A stretch of DNA of 64,000 nucleotides. Source: Bombyx mori (Eukaryota; Arthropoda; Insecta; Lepidoptera; Bombycidae). The DNA lies in assembly GCF_030269925.1 (NCBI RefSeq), contig NC_085112.1:16555501-16619500 (forward strand), read 5' to 3'. Shown here piece by piece: positions 1 through 8,094 of this stretch; within the stretch, counting starts at the first letter, position 1; every line of letters begins with the position of its first letter. A model generated the notes under the pieces. It was not told the origin of the DNA and searched no databases. It worked only from the letters and a program-made list of their open reading frames with translations. Both the position numbers and the translations under genes were made by a program.

Positions 1-9
1 TTAGAGCCC

Positions 10-20
10 ACCCACTAAAC
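10..20 (-). promoter_or_regulatory. R1-type 3'-end motif GTTTAGTGGGT
   Basis: The minus strand reads GTTTAGTGGGT, matching the motif that starts the 3'-terminal structured region of the other two GC-rich elements here (GTTTTTAGTGAGGT and GGTTTTAGCCGGT). In those, a hairpin, a GATTT-C/T-C sequence and poly(A) follow within about 75 bases, so this element probably ends just left of base 1. A role in RT recognition is inferred from work on SART1 3' UTRs. Confidence 0.55.
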
Positions 21-404
21 GACTCCTCTGCACTCTTACACCCGACGTCCGATCCCCTCCGAGGTCAGAACCCGGATGAGGTAGGGGGGCTACCGCGGTC
101 AACACTACAACCAGACGGCGCGGCTCACCCCAAGGACGCCCAGCCGACGGAGCCTTCGAGGCGAATCGAAGGCTCTGAAACGTCGGCCGTCTCGGTACGG
201 CAGCCCGTCGGGCCGCCCAGACGGTGCCGCTGGTGTCCCGGAATACCCCGCTGGACCAGAACCAGCCTGCCGGGTCGGGACGCGATACACCGTCGACCGG
301 TCGCTCTATTCACTCCACGGCAGCGCGCTAGAGTGCTGGTAGCGCGCCGCGCGGCCTCACCCCCTCAGGTCGCCCCTTGACCTTCACCGGGGGGAGGCCG
401 CCAC

Positions 405-1919
405 CTACAGGGGCCGGGACGTACGGGCGTATTCCCGCCTCCGGCCCCCGGCTCGACGGCGACGGATCGGTGCGGAAAGGGAAGAGCTCTCCCTCTCTCG
501 CTCCGCCGCCTCCTTCTGCGAGATGGTGGACTCGCAGAAGTCGAGCATCGCCTTCCAGGACGCGTCGCTGCCGAGCATCGTAGCCACGACGCGCGGCAGC
601 GAGAGGTCCTCTCCTATGACCGCGACGAGGGCGGCGCGTTGCTCGTCGAATCCAGAGCAACGCGCCAGTGTGTGTTCCGCTGTGTCTTCCTCGTCGCGGT
701 CCGCGCAGTGGTGGCACTGCGCCGTCGGTTCCCTTCCGGCTATCTTGTGCAAGTACCGGCCGAAACAACCATGGCCGGTAAGCATCTGCGTTAGCCGGAA
801 GGTGAGGCATCCGCGGTCGCGGCCCACCCAGTCCGCGAGAACCGGGCGGACCGCCTCGACGGTTCGGAGGCCGGCCGACGGGTCCGCCAAGCGGCGAGAC
901 CACGCCTCCAGCACGGACCGCCGAGAGTGGAGCCTCCGCGCTCGAACTACACCTTCGCCGGGGCGCCCTTCCCCCCTAGAGCGGAGGTCGCTACGCCACC
1001 TGTAATCGGCAGCGAGCGCCTCCGCCTCCAGGTCCCAGGGTGGCGCCCCGGCGAGCAAGCACGCCGCCTCGAAGGAGACGGTGCGGTATCCTCGGATCGC
1101 CCTGACCGCGATCGCGCGCTGCGGACGTCGCAGCGCGGCGACGTTCTGGCGGGTCAGGGCGTGGCACCATACGGGCGCGCCGTATAGTGCCATCGACCGC
1201 ACCACCCCCATGTAGAGGCGGCGCGCCACCTGATCGGGACCCCCGACGTTTGGAAGCAGCCGGCTCAAAGAGCCGGCCGTCGCCATCAGTCGAGGGCCCA
1301 ACTTCGCAAAGTGAGCGCGGAAGTTCCACCGACCATCCAGTTCAAGGCCGAGGTACCGAAGACCGGTCACCCCGACCCCGACGCGGACGCCTCCGATCAC
1401 GAGGTGGGCACCCAGAGGCGGCGCTCGTCCCGGCCCGTGAAACAACAGGGCCTGGGTTTTGTCGAGCGCCACCTCGAGTCCCAGCCGTCGGATCCTTGTG
1501 ACGACGTGTGCCACGCCTGCGCACGCCAGACGGGCAGACTCCCGGTAGTCCCTCCCCGGAGCTACGACCAACGTGTCGTCGGCGTAACATATTACGCTCA
1601 GCCCGGGGAGGGGACCCCGAATGACGCCCCGCAGGACCCAGTCGTAGCCGATATTCCACAGCAGGGGGCCCAGTACAGACCCCTGCGGAACACCGCGCTC
1701 GACGGGGAAGCGGAACATCGCCCCACCGTGTCCGATGCACTGGATCGACCTGCCCTCGAGGTAGGAGCCGATCAGTCGGCGGAGGTATGCGGGGACGCCG
1801 TGATACTCCAGCGCCCCCGCGATCACCGACCAGGGCAGGGTGTTGAAGGCGTTCCTTACATCTAAGGATAACGCCATCGCCACCCCGCCCCGGGATACGG
1901 CTTCGTCGGAGAGCCACAT
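405..1919 (-). pseudogene. ORF2 fragment: reverse transcriptase C-terminal half of an R1-clade element
   Basis: An open frame of 504 codons corresponds to residues from about 577 to the end of the 1071-aa ORF2 in the right half of the window. The first two codons come from the junction. Visible are the RT motif with the first catalytic Asp (SLD, residue 20), GVPQGSVLGPLLWNI (76-90), the YADD catalytic box (112-115), the thumb region, and a C-terminal zinc finger of form C-x2-C-(9-10)-H-x4-C starting CHHC. The AP endonuclease and the first RT motifs are missing, so it cannot work as a complete ORF2. The frame is otherwise undamaged, which points to a fairly recent insertion. Confidence 0.85.
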
Positions 1920-2034
1920 ACGGCTCCTGGATTAACGCTATTTTAATTTTTCGGCGTTGTGCCTCAACTATCAATTCTTCCGTTGCCAACAACTTGCGCT
2001 GGAGATTCACCTGGATCACTCTATACCTTAGCAT
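1920..2034 (-). pseudogene. ORF2 stub: N-terminus of an AP endonuclease domain
   Basis: It begins with ATG at 2034, five bases past the ORF1 stop, in a different frame. The product starts MLRYRVIQVNLQRK and reaches IALIQEPYV. This is the usual start of the AP endonuclease of R1-type elements: the Asn of the VNLQ motif and the Glu of QEPY are both catalytic in the family. The frame then runs into the GC-rich fragment and loses all similarity. Only about 38 codons survive. Confidence 0.7.
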
Positions 2035-2038
2035 GCCC

Positions 2039-3313
2039 TCAGCAATACGCAACCCTAGATCTTGCCAGGGTGTCCCACTTCCTTCTTACTGGACACTCCT
2101 GACTATATACACTATGACTGGTCTTTATTGCCTTAGCCCTCTGGCAGTTGACGCAACTGGGTTCCTCCGCATCTTGCCATTTAGTGCACTGGGCTCTGAG
2201 ATGGTTCCCACCACAATGACCGCACGCGACCTCCTGTTCCTGGCAAAAACGGCGACCATGTCCATATCCCAGGCATCGCGAACACTGCACTAAGGGGGAC
2301 TGATCAGCGACCCTGACGCGCTGCATATCCACATGCACAGCCCCGGCCTCTGTGAGCCGGTTCCACATCTGTGGCGATACCCTCAGGACCACATGTGCCG
2401 TCAGTGGGTTCCTCGCTCTTCGCCTATATAACATTTCAATCCTATATTCGTCATTTCCTAAGCCCTGGAACAGGTGCCTATTTTGGTTTTTTATAGACTT
2501 CATTATATCCTCGTCCGAGTTTGACTGCAAGACTCCATATAGAATTACTAGTGGGTCTTTGGCTTTTATGTCCTCGATGGTTAGCCCTTCCTGCTCTCTT
2601 ATCTTGTCTTTAACTCTATCCATTTCCTTTCCATCCTTGCATCCCACTATAATTTTCCTATCTTTAACTTTCCTTATTTTATCTACCTTTATCTCTTCGT
2701 CCCTCGCATTAACAGTTTTCCTGATTTTTTCCAGGACTTGGTCTCCCGTGTCTGTCTCGTCGGTCGAGGTTATCATCACGGTATGAAGTGTTCTTTTAGG
2801 AGAATTTGTCTTTTGTGTTCCTCCAGCCACCACACCAGCGTAGGTCATCTTCTCCATCGTTTCCCTGTGCAGTGTCAGCTGGTCCTGCAGTTGTTTGATT
2901 TTGCCATTGCTGTCCGCCAATAGCTCACCGTGCTCCTTCAGGATGTCTCTGAGTTCCTTCTGTTCTGAAGGGGGGTGCTGCGTGGACACAGGTTGAGGGA
3001 GTTTCTCTCCTCCCTGAACGCCACTACCCTTTTTTCTATCGGATTCAGCTTCCTTAACCAGAACAAAAAGTCGCTCCACCGATTTCTTTACCGCCTCCTT
3101 TATTTCGGTTTTTATATTTTTCGAATTGCTAAGGCCGATCATCACCCTAGTCAGGCAACCCCTGGCCTCAGCAACCCGGTCCAGTTTGTCATATGGGCTC
3201 CTGGTCTCCAACTGTGCTGTCGCTGTGTCCGTCATAGAAGTCCTTTTAGCGTTTCCGGGGGGAACTGTCTCATCTGTACTCCTCTTGGGAGGGGTTCTTG
3301 ATGCGGCGTACAT
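2039..3313 (-). CDS. ORF1 Gag-like zinc-knuckle protein of the AT-richer element
   Basis: This 424-aa protein starts at an ATG (3311-3313). The N-terminal third is charged and of low complexity. A helical, Lys/Glu-rich middle (about 90-170) could form a coiled coil. A central region (about 170-330) with VVLRVSP and DMQRVRVADQSPLVQC is shared with TRAS/R1-type Gag proteins. The C-terminal zinc knuckles are C344-C347-H352-C357 and C364-C367-H371-C376, plus a third Cys cluster (C387, C390, C407). By family it binds element RNA and forms the ribonucleoprotein. The frame is intact although ORF2 is lost, so the protein could only act in trans. Confidence 0.85.
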   Translation of the reverse strand: MYAASRTPPKRSTDETVPPGNAKRTSMTDTATAQLETRSPYDKLDRVAEARGCLTRVMIGLSNSKNIKTEIKEAVKKSVERLFVLVKEAESDRKKGSGVQGGEKLPQPVSTQHPPSEQKELRDILKEHGELLADSNGKIKQLQDQLTLHRETMEKMTYAGVVAGGTQKTNSPKRTLHTVMITSTDETDTGDQVLEKIRKTVNARDEEIKVDKIRKVKDRKIIVGCKDGKEMDRVKDKIREQEGLTIEDIKAKDPLVILYGVLQSNSDEDIMKSIKNQNRHLFQGLGNDEYRIEMLYRRRARNPLTAHVVLRVSPQMWNRLTEAGAVHVDMQRVRVADQSPLVQCSRCLGYGHGRRFCQEQEVACGHCGGNHLRAQCTKWQDAEEPSCVNCQRAKAIKTSHSVYSQECPVRRKWDTLARSRVAYC

Positions 3314-3705
3314 CTTGTTTGAGAGATTAGAGTCAATTATTATAAAACAAAGTGATCCCCAATGACTGTTACTAGCTGTGTTACTTCAAAGCTTGTATAA
3401 GTTGTATATTTAACAGTTAAACAGCAGCCAGTAATCAGAGATCGCATACAGTCTAAGTAATAATAACTTAAATTAACATTGACAAAATATGTCAATTATA
3501 TTAAAGTCAACTTATATCTAATATAACTAACTATATAGTATCCTATAATATCAATATTTTTTTTTTATATAATAAGCTTAAAACTATCTATATAAATAAG
3601 TCTGCTGTTTTTCACGTCGTCGATATGTCCCACTTATATACACTTTCCTAATTTTGTCTATTTTAGAGGTTATAAACACATTTTATGTAATAACTTTTTT
3701 TCTAT
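3314..3705. other. AT-rich non-coding stretch, partly 5' UTR of the flanking element
   Basis: Strongly AT-rich, with many short TATA/TAAT runs and a T-rich patch near 3550. No open frame with recognisable content and no clear repeat is seen. The part nearest 3313 is probably the 5' UTR of the minus-strand element. The exact element boundary cannot be placed from this sequence. Confidence 0.5.
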
Positions 3706-4325
3706 GTGTTCCTGGGTGATGCGGTTTTTACTGTTGTAAATGTCTCGACGAGGCGCGTCTTTTGGTATATCGCACTCCCGCCGCACTGCCCCAGAACTGG
3801 GACCACGTGTCCACGTGGGTTTAAGAAAAAACACTGTAACTCCGGAAATTCTTACCGGAAAAATCGGCGAGTGGTGTCGTTGTATAGCCCGTCGAAGCGC
3901 CGTTCTCGACGCACCAAAAAACTCACAGGTCGTCACTCTAAATCTAGAGAAAAATGCACTTTTGTGTCTTGAGCACGTGGTCACAAAATGTTTTTCACTC
4001 TATCTCTTTTCGCAGCTTATTCCGGATGATGCTGTTTACACGTCCGTGTTTGTCTCGTCAAGGCGCTTCTGTTGGTATATCACACTCCTGTCGGACTGCC
4101 CTATTTCTAGGACCACGTGGCCACGTGGTTTCGAGAAAAAGTGTTGTATCTCCGGATACTTTCACTGAAAAAATCTGAAATTGGGGTGGAAGGTGTGCGG
4201 CACCGTGTGCTATAGAAATACACTTGAAAAACAACACGTCGTCGATCAATATCGAGCGGCGCACGCCACTTTGTGTTCCAAGCACGTGGTTTTTTCAGGT
4301 TTTCCGGAATAACTCCTGAACCCGT
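3706..4325. repeat. Two diverged monomers of a 310-bp satellite
   Basis: Two successive segments (about 3706-4015 and 4016-4325) share landmarks at a constant offset: the double palindrome GACCACGTG at 3801 and 4111, TTGGTATATC at 3762 and 4072, and GCACGTGG at 3973 and 4282. The spacing is 309-310 bases, with many substitutions between copies. Each copy holds two adjacent CACGTG palindromes. The short frames crossing it have no recognisable content. It lies directly beside the TTAGG tract, so a subtelomeric satellite is the likely nature; this is inference. Confidence 0.75.
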
Positions 4326-4488
4326 TGTCGCCGAAGCACGCGGTTTTCAGCGTCGGCTTCCTGGTCACTGTCCGCTTCTTTTAAGACCACTTTCACTGCA
4401 ATCCATGCACTTGAGACTATTTTTCCGATTTTTTAAACGCGGAGCGATGTATTTTCGTGGCGCTCGCGGTCGTGGCTGCCAGCAGACT
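4326..4488. other. Unassigned sequence between the 310-bp satellite and the TTAGG tract
   Basis: Mixed-composition sequence without a recognisable gene. Short pieces resemble the 310-bp repeat (for example a TTTTCC-GA segment), so it may be a decayed third monomer, but the match is too weak to call. Confidence 0.35.
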
Positions 4489-4526
4489 GGGTTAGGTTAG
4501 GTTAGGTTAGGTTAGGTTAGGTTAGG
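4489..4526 (+). repeat. (TTAGG)n telomere-type repeat, about 7.5 units
   Basis: Perfect GGTTA repeats from 4489 to 4526. The tract continues at 7671-7688 on the other side of the plus-strand retrotransposon, so the element sits inside one TTAGG array. TTAGG is the ancestral insect telomere repeat. Here the array is short and internal, so this is an interstitial or subtelomeric tract rather than a chromosome end. Confidence 0.95.
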
Positions 4527-7327
4527 TGCTCGGGGATCTCAACGCCAAGTCATCGGCGTGGGGATCTCCGGTCACTGACCATCGGGGCGAGGTGCTAGAA
4601 GAGTGGGCGGTGACAACTGGTCTGGTCGTCCTGAATCGGGGTTCGGAATACACGTGCGTGCGGCAGCGGGGCGGCTCGATAGTGGACGTCTCGTTTGCTA
4701 GCCCCTCTGTCGCCAGCCGAGTCCGCGACTGGCGTGTCGCCGTGGAGGTGGAGACGCTGTCGGACCATCGGTATATCCGGTTCGACGTCTCTGCCCAGAC
4801 CGCGAGCGGCCGCCAGCCAACCGCCCCGATTAACGACGGCCCACGCTGGGCACTTAAGCGCATCGACGAGGAGCTACTCGAGGAAGCTGCCTTAGTCCAG
4901 TCCTGGATTTGGGAGTCGACAATGAACAGTCCCGTCGACGTCGAAGCGGTGGCGCTGTGGTTTCGAGGGGCGATGACGCAGATCTGCGACGCGTCCATGC
5001 CCCGTGTCCACCAACAGTCCGCAAGGCGCCAGGTGTACTGGTGGACCGACGAGATCGCGCGGCTGCGCGTTGAGTGCGTCGCGGCTCGCCGCCGGTACAC
5101 GCGATACCGGAGACGACGTCGACGGGATTCCGTCGAGGAAGACGCGCTGTATGAGGCGTACCGCGCGTCTAAGGAGACTCTGTGGCTGGCCATCGGCGAC
5201 TCTAAGTCGCGTGCCAGGGAGGAGCTGCTGGGGTCCCTAGATCGGGATCCGTGGGGGCGCCCCTACCGTTGGGTACGGGGCAAGTTGCGTGCCTGGGCGC
5301 CTCCACTGGCGCAAAGCATGCAACCCCAGTTGCTAGAAGCGGTTGTATCGGCCCTCTTCCCTGAGCGAGCGGAATACGTTTCCCCGGCGATGGCTTCACC
5401 CTCAGCCACAGACTCTCGAGAAGAGGAAAGCACCGATGTCCCCGAGGTGACGCAAGCAGAAATGAGAGCGGCCGTGTCGCGACTCCGGTCTAAGAACACG
5501 GCCCCGGGACCCGACGGAGTTCCTGGTCGAGCACTCGTCCTGGCTCTGAAGGAGCTAGAGCCCCAGCTGAGGGGGCTCTTTACGGCATGTCTCGAGCAGG
5601 GTCAGTTTCCTAGTGTATGGAAGGAGGGGAAGCTGGTCCTGCTCAGGAAGGAGGGGCGCCCCGCGGACTCGCCGTCCGCGTATCGGCCCATAGTGCTGCT
5701 CGATGAGGCGGGCAAACTTTTTGAGCGCATTATCGCAGATCGCCTCGTCAGCCACTTGTGCAGGGAGGGGCCGGACCTGGATGACAACCAATTTGGTTTT
5801 CGTCGGGGGCGCTCCACCATAGACGCCATCATGCGCGTGAGGGCCCTGGCGGAGGAGACGGTGTCCCGGGGTGGGGTGGTACTGGCGGTGTCTTTAGACA
5901 TCTCCAACGCTTTCAACACCCTACCCTGGAGTTGTATTCGGGAGGCTCTGAAATACCATCGCGTGCCTCCCTACCTCCGCCGCACGGTAGGGGCTTATCT
6001 GGAGGGTAGATGCGTCACTTATCGGGGACGTGACGGTGCCGGTCGGCACCTCATGTCGTGCGGTGTTCCACAGGGATCGGTCTTGGGACCGCTCCTGTGG
6101 AACATCGGCTACGACTGGGTGCTGAGAGGCGAGCTCCCGTCGGGCGCCAACTTGACGTGTTATGCGGACGACACGCTTGTCACTGCCCGGGGGAGCTCGC
6201 ACAGGGAAGCGACGTTGATAGCCGCGGCTGCGGTGTCACTGGTGGTGAACCGCATCCGGCGCCTGGGCCTGGAGGTGGCCCTAAACAAGTCGGAGGCTAT
6301 GGTGTTTCATGGCCCCCGACGTGCGCCGGCGCCGGGATCACACATCGTGGTAAGTGGGACCCGGATAGCTGTCGAGTCCACCATGAAGTATCTGGGATTG
6401 GTGCTCGACAGCCGATGGGAATTCGGGCCCCACTTCCGGCGGCTGGTGCCCAAGCTGATGGGTGCAGCGGGCGCGCTTTCAACGTTGCTTCCCAATTTGG
6501 GGGGCCCGAGCGCCGCCTGTAGGCGGTTGTACGTGGGAATCGTGCGGTCCATGGCCCTGTATGGGGCCCCTGTGTGGGCGATGGACATGACGGCCAGCAC
6601 ACTCGCCATTCTGCGTAAGCCGCAGAGGGTGATGGCCGTCAGAGTCATCCGCGGGTACCGCACGATTTCCTACGAGGCGGCTTGCGTCCTGGCCGGATCC
6701 CCGCCCTGGGACCTAGAGGCGAAAGTACTCGCGTCATTATATCGATGGCGCGAGGAAGAGCGGGCACGGGGCTCGAGGCTGGTGCAGCGGCAGATCGCGC
6801 TGCGCCGAGAGGAGCTCCGTCTGGCCTTGGTGGAGGAATGGCGGCAAAGGCTTCTGCGCCCTACCGCCGGCCTCGCAACCGTCGAGGCGATCCGGCCAGT
6901 ACTCGACGACTGGCTCGGGAGAAGGCACGGATCCCTGTCGTTTAGGGTGACACAGGTGCTGTCGGGGCACGGTTGCTTCGGCAAGTACCTGTGCCGCATA
7001 GACAGGGAGCCGGACGCTCGGTGCCACCACTGCGTCCACTGCGGGGAGGACACGGCGCAACACACGCTCGCCGAGTGTGTAGCTTGGGAGGAGCAGCGCC
7101 GTGTCCTCACAAATGAAGTAGGAAGCGATCTGTCGCTGCCGGCCGTAGTGCGGAGGATGGTCGGCAGCGCAGAGTCGTGGGACGCGGTGGTGTCCTTCTG
7201 CGAGGACGTGATGTCGCAGAAGGAAACTGCAGAACGGGAGAGGGAGATCTCGACTCCCTTTCCCGGCCGCAGAAGGCGCACCGGGCGCAGAACAAGGGCG
7301 GACAATGCCCTTTTCCGCCCCCCATGA
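4526..7327 (+). CDS. ORF2 (AP endonuclease fragment, reverse transcriptase, zinc finger), 5' truncated
   Basis: The frame is open for 933 codons. The first codon is a GTG made at the TTAGG junction, so this is not a true start; about 123 N-terminal residues are missing compared with the 1071-aa relative. Remaining endonuclease motifs are GDLNAKSSAWGSP (3-15) and the catalytic SDH at 79-81; the N-terminal Asn and Glu are lost. RT motifs are TAPGPDGV (325-332), FGFRRGRST (423-431), the first Asp at 458, and YADD at 546-549. A CHHC...H...C zinc finger lies near the C-terminus. No stop or frameshift is seen, so the copy is young but cannot be autonomous. Confidence 0.9.
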   Translation: MLGDLNAKSSAWGSPVTDHRGEVLEEWAVTTGLVVLNRGSEYTCVRQRGGSIVDVSFASPSVASRVRDWRVAVEVETLSDHRYIRFDVSAQTASGRQPTAPINDGPRWALKRIDEELLEEAALVQSWIWESTMNSPVDVEAVALWFRGAMTQICDASMPRVHQQSARRQVYWWTDEIARLRVECVAARRRYTRYRRRRRRDSVEEDALYEAYRASKETLWLAIGDSKSRAREELLGSLDRDPWGRPYRWVRGKLRAWAPPLAQSMQPQLLEAVVSALFPERAEYVSPAMASPSATDSREEESTDVPEVTQAEMRAAVSRLRSKNTAPGPDGVPGRALVLALKELEPQLRGLFTACLEQGQFPSVWKEGKLVLLRKEGRPADSPSAYRPIVLLDEAGKLFERIIADRLVSHLCREGPDLDDNQFGFRRGRSTIDAIMRVRALAEETVSRGGVVLAVSLDISNAFNTLPWSCIREALKYHRVPPYLRRTVGAYLEGRCVTYRGRDGAGRHLMSCGVPQGSVLGPLLWNIGYDWVLRGELPSGANLTCYADDTLVTARGSSHREATLIAAAAVSLVVNRIRRLGLEVALNKSEAMVFHGPRRAPAPGSHIVVSGTRIAVESTMKYLGLVLDSRWEFGPHFRRLVPKLMGAAGALSTLLPNLGGPSAACRRLYVGIVRSMALYGAPVWAMDMTASTLAILRKPQRVMAVRVIRGYRTISYEAACVLAGSPPWDLEAKVLASLYRWREEERARGSRLVQRQIALRREELRLALVEEWRQRLLRPTAGLATVEAIRPVLDDWLGRRHGSLSFRVTQVLSGHGCFGKYLCRIDREPDARCHHCVHCGEDTAQHTLAECVAWEEQRRVLTNEVGSDLSLPAVVRRMVGSAESWDAVVSFCEDVMSQKETAEREREISTPFPGRRRRTGRRTRADNALFRPP

Positions 7328-7639
7328 ATGGGTCCAGGGGCGAGGGACTTGGGAAAGCCCTCGCCCCCTATTCGATGGACCTGAGACGGAGGCGCATGCG
7401 GGTGTCGGCGCGTGCCTCTGAGGCGATGCACGGAGTAGCTGAACGCCTCACTACTCCGTGCAGGAGACGAGGCCTGGATAGACCGGGCCAGCACTGGTGT
7501 GGGGCTGCGGAAGAATTTTGGATTCCCGCGGCCCTGCGCGCACGTGTGGGTGGACACCGGGGTGGTTTTAGCCGGTAGGAGTCCGGCACGCCCCTTCGCT
7601 TTTCCCTAGGCGAAGGTAGTCCATGAGGATTTCCCCCCG

Positions 7640-7670
<31 letters not shown>
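4527..7670 (+). mobile_element. 5'-truncated R1-clade retrotransposon inserted in TTAGG repeats
   Basis: Plus-strand element made of ORF2 from the middle of the endonuclease onward, a 3' UTR (7328-7639) and a 31-base poly(A) tail (7640-7670). GGTTA repeats flank it on both sides. The tail joins GGTTAGG, so the primer for cDNA synthesis was the CCTAA strand nicked between C and T. This matches the behaviour of TRAS/SART telomere-specific elements. The 3' UTR holds a CCTTCGC/GCGAAGG hairpin (7593-7616). It is close kin of the satellite-specific element further right, by colinear protein similarity through APE, RT and zinc finger. Confidence 0.9.
7564..7640 (+). promoter_or_regulatory. 3'-terminal structured signature of the TTAGG-specific element
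   Basis: GGTTTTAGCCGGT is followed by a small GCCGG/CCGGC hairpin, a 7-bp CCTTCGC/GCGAAGG hairpin and ATGAGGATTTCCCCC just before the poly(A). The same order (GTTT-TAG motif, hairpin, GATTTT-C-rich end, A tail) is seen in the satellite-specific element. In SART1 the 3' UTR structure is needed for the RT to start correctly; the same role is inferred here. Confidence 0.6.
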
Positions 7671-7672
<2 letters not shown>

Positions 7673-7688
7673 TTAGGTTAGGTTAGGT
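7671..7688 (+). repeat. (TTAGG)n remnant between two element tails
   Basis: About 3.5 GGTTA units lie between the poly(A) of the plus-strand element and the poly(T) of the minus-strand element. The two elements therefore inserted tail to tail, in opposite orientations, into the same telomere-type tract. Confidence 0.95.
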
Positions 7689-7897
7689 TTTTTTTTTTTT
7701 TTTTTTTTTTTTTTATCACGTTTTCCCCTGACGTTGTCAAGGCTCTTGTTAAGCTTCTTTAATGTTTCATTTTCATTATATTATATATATTATATTATTT
7801 ATATTTGTTTTATATTTATGTATAATTTGCCTGGAGTTTTTGTTAAACAATTTTTTCTTTCCAAACTAGTGAAGTTACACTATTTCTTCCAGTAATT

Positions 7898-7944
7898 CCC
7901 ATGCTTACCAGGCCATATTATTTCTAATAAGGTGGAAGCATGGG
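7898..7944 (-). other. Inverted repeat in the 3' UTR of the Gag-only element
   Basis: CCCATGCTT (7898-7906) and AAGCATGGG (7936-7944) can pair, with a partly paired interior (ACC/GGT next to the stem). It may be an RNA stem-loop of the 3' UTR. Nothing shows that it is functional. Confidence 0.4.
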
Positions 7945-7967
7945 TCAGGCTTCTTTATTCCGTTTAA

Positions 7968-8081
7968 TTATTCTCTTTTGGGCTCAGTGGCAACCCATTC
8001 TTGATCAGAGGCACGTCCTCGCATCCCGACCACATACGGCTCCTGGAGCAAAGCCAATGCAAATTTTTCTTTCCCTTTCAT
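7968..8081 (-). pseudogene. ORF2 remnant, 37 codons
   Basis: It starts at ATG 8081, 13 bases past the ORF1 stop. It encodes MKGKEKFALALLQEPYVVG and 18 further residues before TAA at 7968-7970. LLQEPYV is the second catalytic box of the AP endonuclease. The usual VNLQ box before it and all of the endonuclease, RT and zinc finger after it are absent, so this is the scar of at least two internal deletions. Confidence 0.65.
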
Positions 8082-8094
8082 TGCCAAGGCAACC

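Larger units (their letters stand above)
1..1919 (-). mobile_element. 5'-truncated R1-clade non-LTR retrotransposon, 3' part
   Basis: GC-rich element read on the minus strand. It consists of the RT C-terminal half of ORF2 (405-1919) and about 400 bp of 3' UTR (1-404). Its 3' end lies just beyond the left edge of the window: an R1-type 3' motif is at 10-20 but no poly(A) tail is visible. The right edge at about 1919 abuts codons of an unrelated AT-richer element. The simplest reading is a 5'-truncated insertion nested in that element; an internal deletion joining two elements is the alternative. The protein is close to that of the satellite-specific family on the right, but clearly a different subfamily. 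Confidence 0.85.
1920..3660 (-). mobile_element. AT-richer R1/TRAS-like non-LTR element, 5' UTR, ORF1 and start of ORF2
   Basis: Minus-strand element with a complete Gag-like ORF1 (2039-3313), then the first 38 or so codons of ORF2, cut off at about 1920 by the GC-rich fragment. Its upstream boundary is uncertain: AT-rich sequence continues to about 3660 without a recognisable end, and part of it must be 5' UTR. Base composition is visibly lower in GC than the fragment at 1-1919. The ORF1 product resembles that of the Gag-only element at 8095-9534 (same zinc-knuckle order and same C-terminal VAYC), so the two belong to related families. Confidence 0.7.

Noticed and set aside
4489..7688. A true chromosome end
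   Set aside because: The TTAGG tracts are short and have long unrelated sequence on both sides. Only a subtelomeric or interstitial location can be argued.
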